NCBI GenBank assembly: GCA_910585995.1
Contig: CAJUGG010000113.1
Location: 1-47,296, forward strand
Direction: 5' to 3'
Length of the DNA: 47,296 nucleotides
DNA from: an uncultured Lachnospiraceae bacterium
GTDB lineage: Bacteria; Bacillota; Clostridia; Lachnospirales; Lachnospiraceae
Numbering within the stretch: the first letter of the stretch is position 1; every line of letters begins with the position of its first letter. The notes below the pieces were generated by a model. That model searched no databases and was not told the DNA's origin. It was given only the letters and a program-made list of their open reading frames with translations. Shown here one piece after another: positions 23,888-32,792 of the stretch. Made by a program: the position numbers and the translations under genes.

Positions 23888-25534
23888 ATGGCAACAGGGA
23901 CAGCACCGGTCTATGTGATCGGACATAAAAATCCGGATACGGATTCGATATGTTCTGCGATCGCATATGCAGAGTTAAAGAATCGCCTGCATGGAGGCGG
24001 ATACTGTGCAGCGCGTGCAGGACAGATTAACCAAGAGACACAATATGTATTGAATTTTTTTCAGGTATCCGCGCCTAAATATGTAGAAGATGTGATGACG
24101 GATGTGCGGGATATTGATATCCGCAAGACGAAAGGCGTGTCAGAGCAGATTTCTTTAAAAAAGGCTTGGAATATGATGAGGGAACTGGGTGTGGTCACGC
24201 TCCCCGTGACGGACGAGCTGAAGCTTCAGGGATTGATTACCATTGGGGATATCGCCAATGCCTATATGGATGTGTACGATAACCGCAGCCTGTCTGCGGC
24301 AAAGACTCCTTACAAAAATATTTTGGAGACGTTGGACGGAGAACTGTTAAATGGTGACAGCGGCGCCGTCTTTGAAGAGGGTGAGGTGGTGATCGCCGCA
24401 GCGAATCCGGATGTGATGGAAGACTATATCCATGAGGGGGATATGGTGATCTTAGGCAATCGGTATGAGTCCCAGTTGTGCGCCATCGAGATGAACGCCG
24501 CCTGCATTGTAGTCTGTATGAATGCCAAGGTATCGAGGACGATTCAGAAGCTGGCACAGGAGCATAACTGCAGCATTATCGTCACACCTCATGATACCTT
24601 TACGGTCGCTCGGATGATCAATCAGAGTATGCCGATCTCACATTTTATGAAACAGAGTGGACTGATTACTTTTAAATTGACAGAAAAGACCGAGGATATC
24701 AAAGGTATCATGGGACAAAAACGCTACCGTGATTTTCCGATTCTGGATCTGGAGGACAATTATATCGGTATGATTTCCAGAAGAAACCTGTTAAACCTCC
24801 GGAAAAAACGGGTAATTTTAGTGGACCACAACGAGGCGAGTCAGACGGTGGACGGGATCGATCATGCAGAGATCTTAGAGATTATCGATCATCACAGGAT
24901 CGGGACGCTGGAGACATTGGAGCCTGTGTATTTTCGGAATCAGCCGCTTGGCTGTACGGCGACGATTGTTTACCAGATGTATCAAGAAAATCAGATGGAG
25001 ATTCCCAAGAATATCGCCGGGCTTTTGATGGCGGCAATCCTGTCGGATACACTGATGTTTCGTTCGCCTACCTGTACGTCGATTGATCAGGCGGCGGCTG
25101 AACAGTTATCTTCCATTTGCGGGGTGGAGATCGAGGAGTTTTCGATGGACATGTTCAGCGCAGGCAGCGATATGAGTTCCAGGACACCAGAGGAGATCTT
25201 TAATCAGGATAAGAAGAAGTTCCAGGTTAATGAGCATGAATTTATCGTGGCACAGATCAACAGTATGAACAGCATTGAGCTGGGGGAGATCAAAGAGAAA
25301 CTGGTGCCTTATCTGGAGGAGAAGTTCAGCTCTCTGGATGTGGAGATGTGCTATGTGATGCTGACGAACATTGTGAAAGAAAAGACAGAGTTGCTCTGTT
25401 TTGGGGAACGGGCAAAGGAGGTGGCACGCAGTGCATTCCAGTTGCCGGAGGATATGGTGGATATTAAGCTGAAGGGGCTGGTATCGAGAAAGAAGCAGCT
25501 AATACCGAGTATTGTTACGGTATTGCAGCAGTAG
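23888..25534 (+). CDS. ppaC: Manganese-dependent inorganic pyrophosphatase with CBS and DRTGG domains
   Basis: The 548-residue DHH-family enzyme hydrolyses pyrophosphate. The N-terminus has GHKNPDTDS; a split pair of CBS-type segments (about 70-125 and 245-300) encloses a DRTGG-type domain; then VDHNEA, EIIDHHRIG and the DHHA2-like end with RSPTCTS and SRKKQLIPS. CBS domains in such enzymes bind adenine nucleotides and control activity. The ATG at 23888 follows AAAAGGAG; a GTG nine bases upstream is less likely. A long terminator follows. Confidence 0.92.
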   Translation: MATGTAPVYVIGHKNPDTDSICSAIAYAELKNRLHGGGYCAARAGQINQETQYVLNFFQVSAPKYVEDVMTDVRDIDIRKTKGVSEQISLKKAWNMMRELGVVTLPVTDELKLQGLITIGDIANAYMDVYDNRSLSAAKTPYKNILETLDGELLNGDSGAVFEEGEVVIAAANPDVMEDYIHEGDMVILGNRYESQLCAIEMNAACIVVCMNAKVSRTIQKLAQEHNCSIIVTPHDTFTVARMINQSMPISHFMKQSGLITFKLTEKTEDIKGIMGQKRYRDFPILDLEDNYIGMISRRNLLNLRKKRVILVDHNEASQTVDGIDHAEILEIIDHHRIGTLETLEPVYFRNQPLGCTATIVYQMYQENQMEIPKNIAGLLMAAILSDTLMFRSPTCTSIDQAAAEQLSSICGVEIEEFSMDMFSAGSDMSSRTPEEIFNQDKKKFQVNEHEFIVAQINSMNSIELGEIKEKLVPYLEEKFSSLDVEMCYVMLTNIVKEKTELLCFGERAKEVARSAFQLPEDMVDIKLKGLVSRKKQLIPSIVTVLQQ

Positions 25535-25540
25535 AGGAAA

Positions 25541-25619
25541 AAATGGATCTGCATAGCATGGGATGCCCAGACTTATTCAAAGGTCTGGGCGTCCTATGCT
25601 ATGGCAGATCCATTTTTTT
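25541..25619 (+). terminator. Long terminator after ppaC
   Basis: AAATGGATCTGC pairs with GCAGATCCATTT, with inner ATAGCAT and GCCCAGAC/GTCTGGGC stems. It ends in seven T. The A-rich left side allows it to act from both directions. Confidence 0.88.
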
Positions 25620-25682
25620 GATGGAATGTGGAGCTGTTGAGAATGTTTATCAGTAATGGGGATGTTTTTTTGAAAAAGTTAG

Positions 25683-25711
25683 TTGACAGTAACTTTTGGG
25701 GTGTGTATAAT
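25683..25711 (+). promoter_or_regulatory. Promoter of the feo operon
   Basis: TTGACA (25683-25688), 17 bases, TATAAT (25706-25711): a perfect consensus promoter 69 bases before feoA. Confidence 0.85.
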
Positions 25712-25719
25712 AGGAATGT

Positions 25720-25734
25720 AAATGAGATTCATTT
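25720..25734. promoter_or_regulatory. Fur-box-like operator over the feo start site
   Basis: AAATGAG-A-TTCATTT is a 7-1-7 imperfect palindrome resembling Fur boxes. It starts eight bases after the -10 box, so a bound repressor would block transcription in iron-replete cells. Confidence 0.6.
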
Positions 25735-25779
25735 TCAATTACCAGAAAGAGTCCAGGTTGGATGTGAGGAGGAAATGTG

Positions 25780-25992
25780 ATGGCATTAGCACTGATGAGT
25801 ATTGGAGAGAAGCGCACAGTGATAAAGGTTCGCGGGAAAGATGAAGTGATTCGGCATCTGATGGATTTGGGATTTGCGCCGGGGACGGAAGTCTTGGTGG
25901 TAGGTGAAAATGTCGCGGGTATGATTTTGTTGGTGAAGGGAGTCCGTATTGCTTTGGACAGAGGGCTGGCAAATAAGATTATGGTGGCCTGA
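25780..25992 (+). CDS. feoA: FeoA-domain protein 1
   Basis: The 70-residue SH3-like FeoA protein assists ferrous iron uptake by FeoB. It has IRHLMDLGFAPGTEVLVV and VRIALDRGLANKIMV, the usual FeoA pattern (xxLxxMGxxxGxxVxV, ending in a small beta strand). GAGGAGG precedes the ATG at 25780. It is the first gene of feoA-feoA-feoB, 26 bases from the second feoA. Confidence 0.9.
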   Translation: MALALMSIGEKRTVIKVRGKDEVIRHLMDLGFAPGTEVLVVGENVAGMILLVKGVRIALDRGLANKIMVA

Positions 25993-26018
25993 CAGAGTGG
26001 GCAGGAAAGGAGAATGAA

Positions 26019-26240
26019 ATGCAGACGTTAAGGGAAGCAGCAGTGGGCAGGACCGTATCGGTGGTAAAGCTCCATGGAGAAGGCGCTGTGAAGCGCCGGA
26101 TTATGGACATGGGGATTACTAAGGGAGTACAGGTGTATGTGCGTAAGGTGGCTCCGCTTGGAGATCCGGTAGAGGTGACAGTGCGCGGATATGAGCTGTC
26201 TTTGAGAAAAGAAGACGCGCAGATGATTGAAGTGGTGTAA
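26019..26240 (+). CDS. feoA: FeoA-domain protein 2
   Basis: This second 73-residue FeoA protein has VKRRIMDMGITKGVQVYVRKVAPLG and GDPVEVTVRGYELSLRKEDAQ, close to the FeoA consensus. Two adjacent feoA genes are common in Clostridia. It is separated from feoB by about 80 bases that hold a small hairpin and a GTTAG/CTAAC dyad. AAAGGAG precedes the ATG. Confidence 0.9.
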   Translation: MQTLREAAVGRTVSVVKLHGEGAVKRRIMDMGITKGVQVYVRKVAPLGDPVEVTVRGYELSLRKEDAQMIEVV

Positions 26241-26252
26241 AATCATAGAGAA

Positions 26253-26305
26253 GCTGTTTGACTGGCAGCTTATTTTTAAGATTATAAGTTAGATAAAGCT
26301 AACTT
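26253..26305 (+). promoter_or_regulatory. Leader of feoB with a hairpin and a GTTAG/CTAAC dyad
   Basis: AAGCTG/CAGCTT forms a small stem followed by ATTTTT. Then AAGTTAG (26286-26292) and CTAACTT (26299-26305) flank ATAAAG just before the ribosome site. It may be an attenuator or an operator; related half-sites precede the DUF2325 gene at 41236-41264. Confidence 0.45.
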
Positions 26306-26318
26306 CGAGGAGGAGAAA

Positions 26319-28466
26319 ATGGCGATGAAGATTGCACTTGCCGGGAATCCAAACTGCGGCAAAACAACATTATTTAATGCCCTGACGGGATCTAATCAGT
26401 TTGTAGGAAACTGGCCGGGTGTTACGGTAGAGAAAAAAGAGGGAAAGTTAAAAGGATATCCAGATGTGACGATTATGGACCTTCCAGGTATCTATTCGCT
26501 GTCACCCTATACGTTAGAGGAAGTGGTGGCCAGAAATTATCTGGTAGGGGAGCGGCCGGACGCGATCCTGAATATTGTGGATGGTACAAATCTGGAGAGA
26601 AATCTGTATCTGTCCACGCAGCTGATGGAGCTGGGGATCCCTGTAGTTATGGCTGTCAATATGATGGATATTGTACAGAAAAATGGTGATCAGATCTTTA
26701 TAGATCGTTTGAGTAAAGAGCTGGGCTGTAAAGTTATGGAGATCTCTGCTTTAAAGGGAACCGGTATCAAAGAGGCAGCGGATCAGGCGGTAGAGGCAGC
26801 CAAGGCCGGGCAGGTACAGAAGGTTGTACATACATTTGATAAACAGGTGGAAGATGCACTTCAGGGAATTGAGCAGCAACTGGTCAGTGTATCAGAGGAA
26901 CAAAAACGATTTTTTGCGATCAAGCTGTTTGAGCGGGATGATAAGATTGGAAGTCAGTTAAACAGTGTTCCCGATGTGGAAGAATTCATCCACAAGGTGG
27001 AGGAAGCACTGGATGATGATTCTGAGAGTATTATTACTAATGAGCGGTATGGTTTTATTACGTCTATTATAGGAACCTGCAGCAAGAAGGCGAAAAAGAG
27101 CGGGCTGTCTACTTCGGATAAGATTGACCAGATCGTGACCAATCGTTTTCTGGCGCTTCCGATCTTTGCAGTGATTATGTGGCTTGTGTACTATGTGTCG
27201 GTGACGACGGTAGGAGCATTTGTTACAGACTGGACAAATGATGTGCTTTTTGGAGAGATCATCCCGCCTGCGATCGAGAGCATGCTGGTAAGTGTCAATT
27301 GTGCAGACTGGCTGCAGGGATTGATTCTGGATGGAATTGTCGGCGGCGTGGGCGCGGTGCTTGGATTTGTACCGCAGATGCTGGTGCTCTTTATCTTTTT
27401 GGCTTTTTTGGAAGCATGCGGCTATATGGCTCGTGTGGCATTTATCATGGACCGGATCTTCCGTAAATTTGGATTGTCGGGAAAATCGTTTATCCCCATG
27501 CTGATCGGTACGGGCTGCGGAGTTCCGGGTGTGATGGCTTCAAGAACGATCGAAAATGACCGCGACCGTAAGATGACGATTATGACTACAACATTTATCC
27601 CTTGCGGTGCCAAGCTTCCGATCATTGCGCTGATTGCAGGTGCGCTTTTTGACGGGGCATCCTGGGTGGCACCGAGCGCTTATTTTGTAGGAATCGCAGC
27701 GATTGTGTGCTCCGGCATTATCTTAAAGAAGACGAGGATGTTTGCAGGAGATCCGGCGCCTTTTGTCATGGAACTTCCGGCATATCATATGCCGACTGTG
27801 AGCAATGTGCTTAGAAGCATGTGGGAGAGAGGCTGGTCCTTTATCAAAAAGGCCGGGACGATTATCTTATTGTCCACGATTGTGATATGGTTTACGACAT
27901 ATTTTGGCTGGGTAGACGGACAGTTTCGGATGTTGGAAGATGCAGAGATGGAATACAGCATCTTAGCAGCGATCGGCAATGCATTTGCATGGATCTTTAT
28001 TCCGCTTGGATGGGGAGACTGGAAAGCGGCAGTGGCAGCGATTACAGGGCTTGTGGCAAAGGAAAATGTCGTAGGTACGTTTGGCGTCCTGTATGGCTTT
28101 GCTGAGGTCTCTGAAGAGGGCGAGGAGATCTGGGGGACATTAGCCGGGACGTATACGACAGTAGCGGCTTACAGTTTCCTAGTATTTAACCTGCTGTGTG
28201 CGCCTTGCTTTGCGGCGATTGGCGCGATTAAACGGGAGATGAACAACGCAAAATGGACTTGGTTTGCCATCGGTTATCAGTGTCTGCTGGCGTATTGTGT
28301 ATCCCTGTGTATTTACCAGATTGGTACATTTTTAACAACTGGAACGATAGGTATTGGATTTGTAGTGGCTCTTTTGCTGGTGGCAGTTTTTGTATGGCTT
28401 TTGGTGCGGCCTTATAAACAGGATGGAAAATTAAAGGTGCATTTGAAAGGAATGGCGAAAGTGTGA
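26319..28466 (+). CDS. feoB: Ferrous iron transporter B
   Basis: The 715-residue membrane GTPase imports Fe2+. The N-terminal G domain has G1 GNPNCGKTT (about 9-17), GNWPGVTVEKKEG, G3 DLPGIYSLSPY and G4 NMMD, then a helical guanine-dissociation region. Two Gate domains with the cysteine-bearing GTGCGVPG and FIPCGAKLPI motifs lie in the membrane part (about 280-700). Length is normal. The stop overlaps the next start in TGATG. It belongs to the feo operon with a Fur-like operator upstream. Confidence 0.96.
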   Translation: MAMKIALAGNPNCGKTTLFNALTGSNQFVGNWPGVTVEKKEGKLKGYPDVTIMDLPGIYSLSPYTLEEVVARNYLVGERPDAILNIVDGTNLERNLYLSTQLMELGIPVVMAVNMMDIVQKNGDQIFIDRLSKELGCKVMEISALKGTGIKEAADQAVEAAKAGQVQKVVHTFDKQVEDALQGIEQQLVSVSEEQKRFFAIKLFERDDKIGSQLNSVPDVEEFIHKVEEALDDDSESIITNERYGFITSIIGTCSKKAKKSGLSTSDKIDQIVTNRFLALPIFAVIMWLVYYVSVTTVGAFVTDWTNDVLFGEIIPPAIESMLVSVNCADWLQGLILDGIVGGVGAVLGFVPQMLVLFIFLAFLEACGYMARVAFIMDRIFRKFGLSGKSFIPMLIGTGCGVPGVMASRTIENDRDRKMTIMTTTFIPCGAKLPIIALIAGALFDGASWVAPSAYFVGIAAIVCSGIILKKTRMFAGDPAPFVMELPAYHMPTVSNVLRSMWERGWSFIKKAGTIILLSTIVIWFTTYFGWVDGQFRMLEDAEMEYSILAAIGNAFAWIFIPLGWGDWKAAVAAITGLVAKENVVGTFGVLYGFAEVSEEGEEIWGTLAGTYTTVAAYSFLVFNLLCAPCFAAIGAIKREMNNAKWTWFAIGYQCLLAYCVSLCIYQIGTFLTTGTIGIGFVVALLLVAVFVWLLVRPYKQDGKLKVHLKGMAKV

Positions 28467-28603
28467 TGGGAACAGTAGTTGTAGGCATTTTTGTAGGTGT
28501 CATTATTGTCAATGCTGTGCACTGTATCTGGAAGGATAAAAGATCTGGGAAGAGTTGTGCAGGCTGTAGCGGAGGATGCTCCAAGTGCAGGATGAACGAT
28601 TGA
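28466..28603 (+). CDS. FeoB-associated Cys-rich membrane protein
   Basis: The 45-residue protein starts in a TGATG overlap with the feoB stop. It has one hydrophobic helix (VVVGIFVGVIIVNAVHCIW) and a cytosolic Cys-rich tail with CAGCSGGCSKC. This is the FeoB-associated Cys-rich family, thought to assist FeoB, perhaps by taking iron at the inner face. It is too short for many gene finders. Confidence 0.9.
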   Translation: MGTVVVGIFVGVIIVNAVHCIWKDKRSGKSCAGCSGGCSKCRMND

Positions 28604-29007
28604 TTCGGGCAGCCCGGACAAAGGAGGAGATCCTTGAGCTACTCAGGCAGAGAGGCCTGCGCATTACACGCCAGAGAAAACTGATATTGGATATTGTGTT
28701 TGCGCATGAATGTACTTGTTGCAAGGAGATCTATTATCAGGCGGCAAAAACAGATAAGAGTATTGGGATCGCGACCGTGTATCGGATGATCAATGTGCTG
28801 ACAGATCTGGGAGTCTTTCAGATGCAGGTGCCATATCGGGTGACAGGAGAGCCGACAGAGAGAATGGGGCTTGGCTGCCGGTTGGTCTTGAAGAATCAGG
28901 TGGTGGTAGAAGTGAGTAAAGAGGAATGGGAGGAGGTGCTTGGAGAGATCTTAGAGAGAAAGGGGTATGGGAAAGAGACAGAGATTGAGAAGGTAGTGTT
29001 TGGGTAG
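28585..29007 (+). CDS. Fur-like transcription regulator with a reduced C-terminal domain
   Basis: The 140-residue protein has a Fur-type winged helix: ELLRQRGLRITRQRKLILDIV and GIATVYRMINVLTDLGVFQ. The second half lacks the usual HHDH and CxxC metal motifs of Fur, so metal sensing by the normal sites looks lost. The GTG at 28585 is preferred because GGAGG lies nine bases before it; the ATG at 28576 abuts the site. Its 5' end overlaps the Cys-rich gene in another frame. The location in the feo operon suggests that it controls iron genes, perhaps its own operon. Confidence 0.75.
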   Translation: MQDERLIRAARTKEEILELLRQRGLRITRQRKLILDIVFAHECTCCKEIYYQAAKTDKSIGIATVYRMINVLTDLGVFQMQVPYRVTGEPTERMGLGCRLVLKNQVVVEVSKEEWEEVLGEILERKGYGKETEIEKVVFG

Positions 29008-29020
29008 GGAACGAGAGTGG

Positions 29021-29080
29021 TGCAATACAAAGTGCCCGGTTCAGCCAAGGCTTTGGCAGGACCGGGCGCTTTGCATTGCG
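29021..29080 (+). terminator. Long hairpin after the feo operon
   Basis: TGCAAT/ATTGC, CAAAG/CTTTG and GCCCGGT/ACCGGGC pair in register. No T run follows, so termination may be partial. Confidence 0.55.
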
Positions 29081-29185
29081 ATACTCCCTGGGAGGGCGAG
29101 GAGGCGCCTGCCGCTACATCATTAAATGGTTTCAGTAACCGTAAGGAGAACAAATAGTCTGGTAAATACCAAAAAGAGTATAGGG

Positions 29186-29214
29186 TTGACTTTTTAACCT
29201 TACAAGCGTAGGAT
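29186..29214 (+). promoter_or_regulatory. Promoter before the penicillin-binding protein gene
   Basis: TTGACT (29186-29191), 17 bases, TAGGAT (29209-29214), about 33 bases before the ATG. Confidence 0.5.
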
Positions 29215-29246
29215 ATAGGAAATGATTAGAGTATGGAGGTTCTGAC

Positions 29247-31364
29247 ATGAGAAGGAGAAACAGGGGCAGGAGAAGAGGGTATAAAGAATTGATCTTGGGG
29301 ATGGTGGCTGTTTTTGCGGGGATTTTGGTGATTGGGGCTGGAGTGTGGGGGTTTTTGATCTGGAATCGGGAGAGGGGACTTAAGAAGCCAGAGGAGCTGC
29401 TGTCTGAGTATATGGATTATGTGGAGGAGGGGGAGTATGAGAAGATGTATGAGCTATTGGATGTAAATGCATCAGGGGGTGTGGAGAAAGAAGCGTTTAT
29501 AAGTCGCAACTCGGCGATTTATGAAGGGATAGAAGTGCGGGATCTGGTGGTGGAGATTACAGGCTATGATAAGGAACGGGAGGCGGTTGTTTATCATACG
29601 ACTTTTGATACCGTGGCGGGGGAAGTGAGTTTTGAGAATGAGGCACTTTTTCGCAGGGGGGAAGAAGGGTATGGATTGGTCTGGGAGGATGGCCTGATTT
29701 TGCCTGGACTTCGGAAGACGGATCGGGTGAGAGTATCCGTGACGGAGGCCAAGAGGGGACAGATTTTGGATCGGAATGACCAGATACTAGCGGGAGCCGG
29801 GACGGCGTCTTCGGTGGGGATTGTGCCGGGGAAGCTTGAGGATCGAGAGACAGCAGTTAAAGAGGTGGCGGAGCTTTTGGAGATGCAGCCGGAGGACGTG
29901 GAAAAAAAGCTGTCAGCGAAGTGGGTGAAAGAGGATTATTTTGTGCCGCTTAAGACTGTTCCTAAGATTGATGAGATTGAATGGCTGATTCCTTTAGAGC
30001 CAGATGAGGAGATCGAACGGGAGAAAGTAAGGCAGGAGCAGCTCCTGGAGATCCCTGGAGTGATGATCTCGGATGTAGAGGTGCGTTCGTATCCTCTGAA
30101 AGATGCAGCAGCGCATCTGGTGGGTTATGTGCAGAATGTGACTGCAGAGGATCTGGAGAAACATGCAGGGGAGGGATATACAGCTAACAGCGTCATTGGA
30201 AGAAATGGAATGGAAGGACTGTTTGAGAAGGAGTTAAAAGGACAGAATGGATGTAGGATCTATGTGACGGATGAGGACGGAGAGCAGGTGAAAGAGTGGG
30301 CTTCGATTCCGGTGCAGCATGGACAGGATGTGAAGCTGACGATTGACGCAGGACTTCAGCAGGCGCTGTATGCGCAGTTTGGACAGGATGAGAGCTGTTC
30401 GGTTGCCATGAATCCGTATACGGGGGAGGTGCTGGCACTTCTGAGTACACCTTCCTATGATAACAATGATTTTATCCTGGGTCTGTCTTCTGAGCAGTGG
30501 ACGGCGCTTAATGAGGATGAGGCACAGCCGATGTATAATCGTTTTCGGCAGACTTTTTGTCCTGGATCTTCGTTTAAGCCGGTGACAGCGGCTGTAGGCC
30601 TGTCCTGTGGGGCGGTGGACCCAGCAGAGGATTATGGCAATGTGGGTCTTAGTTGGCAGAAGGATGCTTCCTGGGGCAGCTATTATGTGACGACACTTCA
30701 TGCTTATGAGCCAGTGGTGCTGGAGAATGCACTGATTTATTCGGATAATATCTATTTTGCAAAAGCGGCACTTAAGATTGGTGCAGAAGAGCTGGAAGAA
30801 TCGCTGCAAGGGCTTGGATTTGGGGAACAGGTTCCTTTTGAGATCCAGATGGCGCCTTCGCAGTATTCTAATGGAGAGCATATTGAGACAGAAGTGCAGC
30901 TTGCGGACAGCGGATATGGACAGGGACAGATGCTGGTAAATCCTCTGCATCTAGCGTGCATCTACACGGCCTTTTGCAATGAGGGTAATATGATTAAGCC
31001 ATATCTGGTCTGGCAGCCAGAGGCTAATGCAGAGTATTGGATACCAGGGGCATTTTCAGAAGAGACGGCGGCACAGGTGTTAGAGGGTGTAAAAAAAGTG
31101 GTTAATGATCCTCATGGGACAGGATATGGTGCGCACAGAGAGGATATCTTGCTGGCTGGGAAGACGGGGACAGCGGAAATCAAAGATTCCAAAGAGGATA
31201 CCAGCGGGACAGAGCTTGGGTGGTTTGCAGTCTTTACACCGGAAAAAGAGCAGGAGCGGCCCATTCTTTTGATCAATATGGTGGAAGATGTAAAAGGAAG
31301 AGGAGGAAGCGGCTATGTGGTACAAAAGGATGCAGAGGTGTTGGAGTCCTGGTTTGCCAGATGA
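29247..31364 (+). CDS. Class B penicillin-binding protein with MecA_N-type domain
   Basis: The 705-residue transpeptidase crosslinks peptidoglycan outside the membrane. It has an Arg-rich start and membrane anchor (about 12-34), an NTF2-like MecA_N domain (about 38-150), a PBP dimer domain (about 155-340, with RGQILDRNDQILA) and a transpeptidase domain with active-site SSFKPV (about 440), SDN (about 497) and KTGTAE (about 638). The order resembles PbpC or PBP2a-type enzymes. No beta-lactam sensor genes flank it, so this is a family likeness, not evidence of resistance. GGAGG precedes the ATG. Confidence 0.93.
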   Translation: MRRRNRGRRRGYKELILGMVAVFAGILVIGAGVWGFLIWNRERGLKKPEELLSEYMDYVEEGEYEKMYELLDVNASGGVEKEAFISRNSAIYEGIEVRDLVVEITGYDKEREAVVYHTTFDTVAGEVSFENEALFRRGEEGYGLVWEDGLILPGLRKTDRVRVSVTEAKRGQILDRNDQILAGAGTASSVGIVPGKLEDRETAVKEVAELLEMQPEDVEKKLSAKWVKEDYFVPLKTVPKIDEIEWLIPLEPDEEIEREKVRQEQLLEIPGVMISDVEVRSYPLKDAAAHLVGYVQNVTAEDLEKHAGEGYTANSVIGRNGMEGLFEKELKGQNGCRIYVTDEDGEQVKEWASIPVQHGQDVKLTIDAGLQQALYAQFGQDESCSVAMNPYTGEVLALLSTPSYDNNDFILGLSSEQWTALNEDEAQPMYNRFRQTFCPGSSFKPVTAAVGLSCGAVDPAEDYGNVGLSWQKDASWGSYYVTTLHAYEPVVLENALIYSDNIYFAKAALKIGAEELEESLQGLGFGEQVPFEIQMAPSQYSNGEHIETEVQLADSGYGQGQMLVNPLHLACIYTAFCNEGNMIKPYLVWQPEANAEYWIPGAFSEETAAQVLEGVKKVVNDPHGTGYGAHREDILLAGKTGTAEIKDSKEDTSGTELGWFAVFTPEKEQERPILLINMVEDVKGRGGSGYVVQKDAEVLESWFAR

Positions 31365-31403
31365 GATATAATGAATAGAAATACCTGAGATCGTCGGAAA
31401 ACG

Positions 31404-31432
31404 TGGACAAAGATCGAGAATTGTTATATAAT
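31404..31432 (+). promoter_or_regulatory. Promoter of the cobalamin riboswitch operon
   Basis: TGGACA (31404-31409), 17 bases, TATAAT (31427-31432). The transcript would start about 30 bases before the riboswitch stem. Confidence 0.7.
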
Positions 31433-31467
31433 TTTAATGTTGAAAATCCCGGAAGTGATTCTGGATG

Positions 31468-31617
31468 TTGCAAGTTCCGAAAGGATTCATAGAGAAACCG
31501 GTGCAAATCCGGTACGGTCCCGCCACTGTGACAGGGAGTCCGCACAGAAGATGCCACTGACGTAAGTTGGGAAGGCCTGTGTGGATGATGATCTGGAGTC
31601 AGGAGAACTGCTTGCAA
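31468..31617 (+). ncRNA. Cobalamin riboswitch
   Basis: The closing stem pairs TTGCAAG (31468-31474) with CTTGCAA (31611-31617). Inside are the B12-box hallmarks AGAAACCGGTGCAAATCCGG, GGTCCCGCCACTGTGAC, ATGCCACTG, TGGGAAGGC and GAGTCAGGAGAACTGC. A hairpin CCGGAAA/TTTCCGG (31674-31690) and a terminator follow, so B12 should turn off the downstream genes by transcription termination. Confidence 0.93.
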
Positions 31618-31720
31618 TGAATAAGTGTGTCTTACGGCCGATAAGAACTCTTAAATAGCAGTGTAAAAAAATGCCGGAAAATATTTCCGGTGTCTGTTCA
31701 CGTGTGTAACGAGAGAATGT

Positions 31721-31750
31721 GCAGCCTGTAAGATGACAGGCTGCTTTTTT
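31721..31750 (+). terminator. Riboswitch expression-platform terminator
   Basis: GCAGCCTGT pairs with ACAGGCTGC around AAGATG, followed by six T, about 100 bases after the aptamer and 84 bases before the LysR start. Confidence 0.88.
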
Positions 31751-31833
31751 CATGACAATAAAATACTTGCAGAACGTGGATTTTATTGTATATGACAGGC
31801 ATGTGTGGTGAGAGCTTGGGCGAAGGAGAAAAA

Positions 31834-32769
31834 ATGGATCTAAAACAACTACAATATTTTGTGGTGAGTGTGGACAGCGGCAGCTTTAAAAAGGCGGCGG
31901 AGATACTGTATACCTCACAGCCTCATATCAGTAAGACGATTAAGACATTAGAGGCAGAGCTTCAGATTGAGTTGTTAAAACGAAAATCAAGAGGGGTTGA
32001 GGTGACACAGGCCGGCAGAAAAGTGTATGAATGTGCCTGTCGGGTGCTTGTGGAAGCCGGCAAGATACAGAATGTACAAGAAGGCGGCGATGTACAGATT
32101 CTGTGTATTGCAGCAAATTCCAACGATTATTTGGCATATTTACTAAAGAGGTTTTCGATCGATGAGCTGAAATTTCAGATGAATGTACAATATACCGAGT
32201 GCAGTATGGAAGAGATCTTTCAGATGGTACACCGACATACGGCAGATCTTGGATTTGTTCATGTGGATGAAAAACAAATGACAGTTTTTCGTCAGATGTT
32301 AAAGTATCGGCATCTGGAATTTACAGAACTTGCCCAATTAAGCCCTTGTCTGTTTACAGGGCCTAAGAATCCTCTGTATTCATCATCCGCTGTAACAGTA
32401 AAAGAACTGAGGGAGCTGGATTACATACAGATGCAGGATGAATACGATAACTTAAGTATCCAGATCTTTCAGGGAGTTGAGGATTATCAGTATTACAGAC
32501 GCCGCAGGCAGGTACTGACACTCAGCAATCGGGATCTGATGATGCAGATGCTTATGGAGACAAAACTGTGTACGATTAGCTGTGGGATCTACCCAGAATA
32601 TACCGCTTATAAAGAACTTCATGGGATCCCAATCCGGGGAACAGAAAACAGTATCACCTTTGGGTATGTACAGCGGAAACGAGACGGGATGTCTGCAAAG
32701 GCAAGACAATTTACAGAGTATGTAAGACAACATCTGCCCGATACGATTTCGAAGCCTGAACGAATATAA
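31834..32769 (+). CDS. LysR-family transcription regulator
   Basis: The 311-residue protein has the LysR helix-turn-helix: LKQLQYFVVSVDSGSFKKAA, TSQPHISKTIKTLEAEL and a periplasmic-binding-like effector domain (about 90-295). It is the first gene after the cobalamin riboswitch and lies 23 bases before the substrate-binding lipoprotein on the same strand. LysR proteins are usually transcribed away from their targets, so the same-strand first position is unusual. AAGGAG precedes the ATG at 31834; an upstream frame start at 31786 is less well supported. The effector is unknown. Confidence 0.88.
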   Translation: MDLKQLQYFVVSVDSGSFKKAAEILYTSQPHISKTIKTLEAELQIELLKRKSRGVEVTQAGRKVYECACRVLVEAGKIQNVQEGGDVQILCIAANSNDYLAYLLKRFSIDELKFQMNVQYTECSMEEIFQMVHRHTADLGFVHVDEKQMTVFRQMLKYRHLEFTELAQLSPCLFTGPKNPLYSSSAVTVKELRELDYIQMQDEYDNLSIQIFQGVEDYQYYRRRRQVLTLSNRDLMMQMLMETKLCTISCGIYPEYTAYKELHGIPIRGTENSITFGYVQRKRDGMSAKARQFTEYVRQHLPDTISKPERI

Positions 32770-32792
32770 TGGCAGATTAGGAGGAGAGTAAC

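Noticed and set aside
30234..30950. Minus-strand ORF over the penicillin-binding protein gene
   Set aside because: It covers the transpeptidase motifs on the other strand and has no family pattern.
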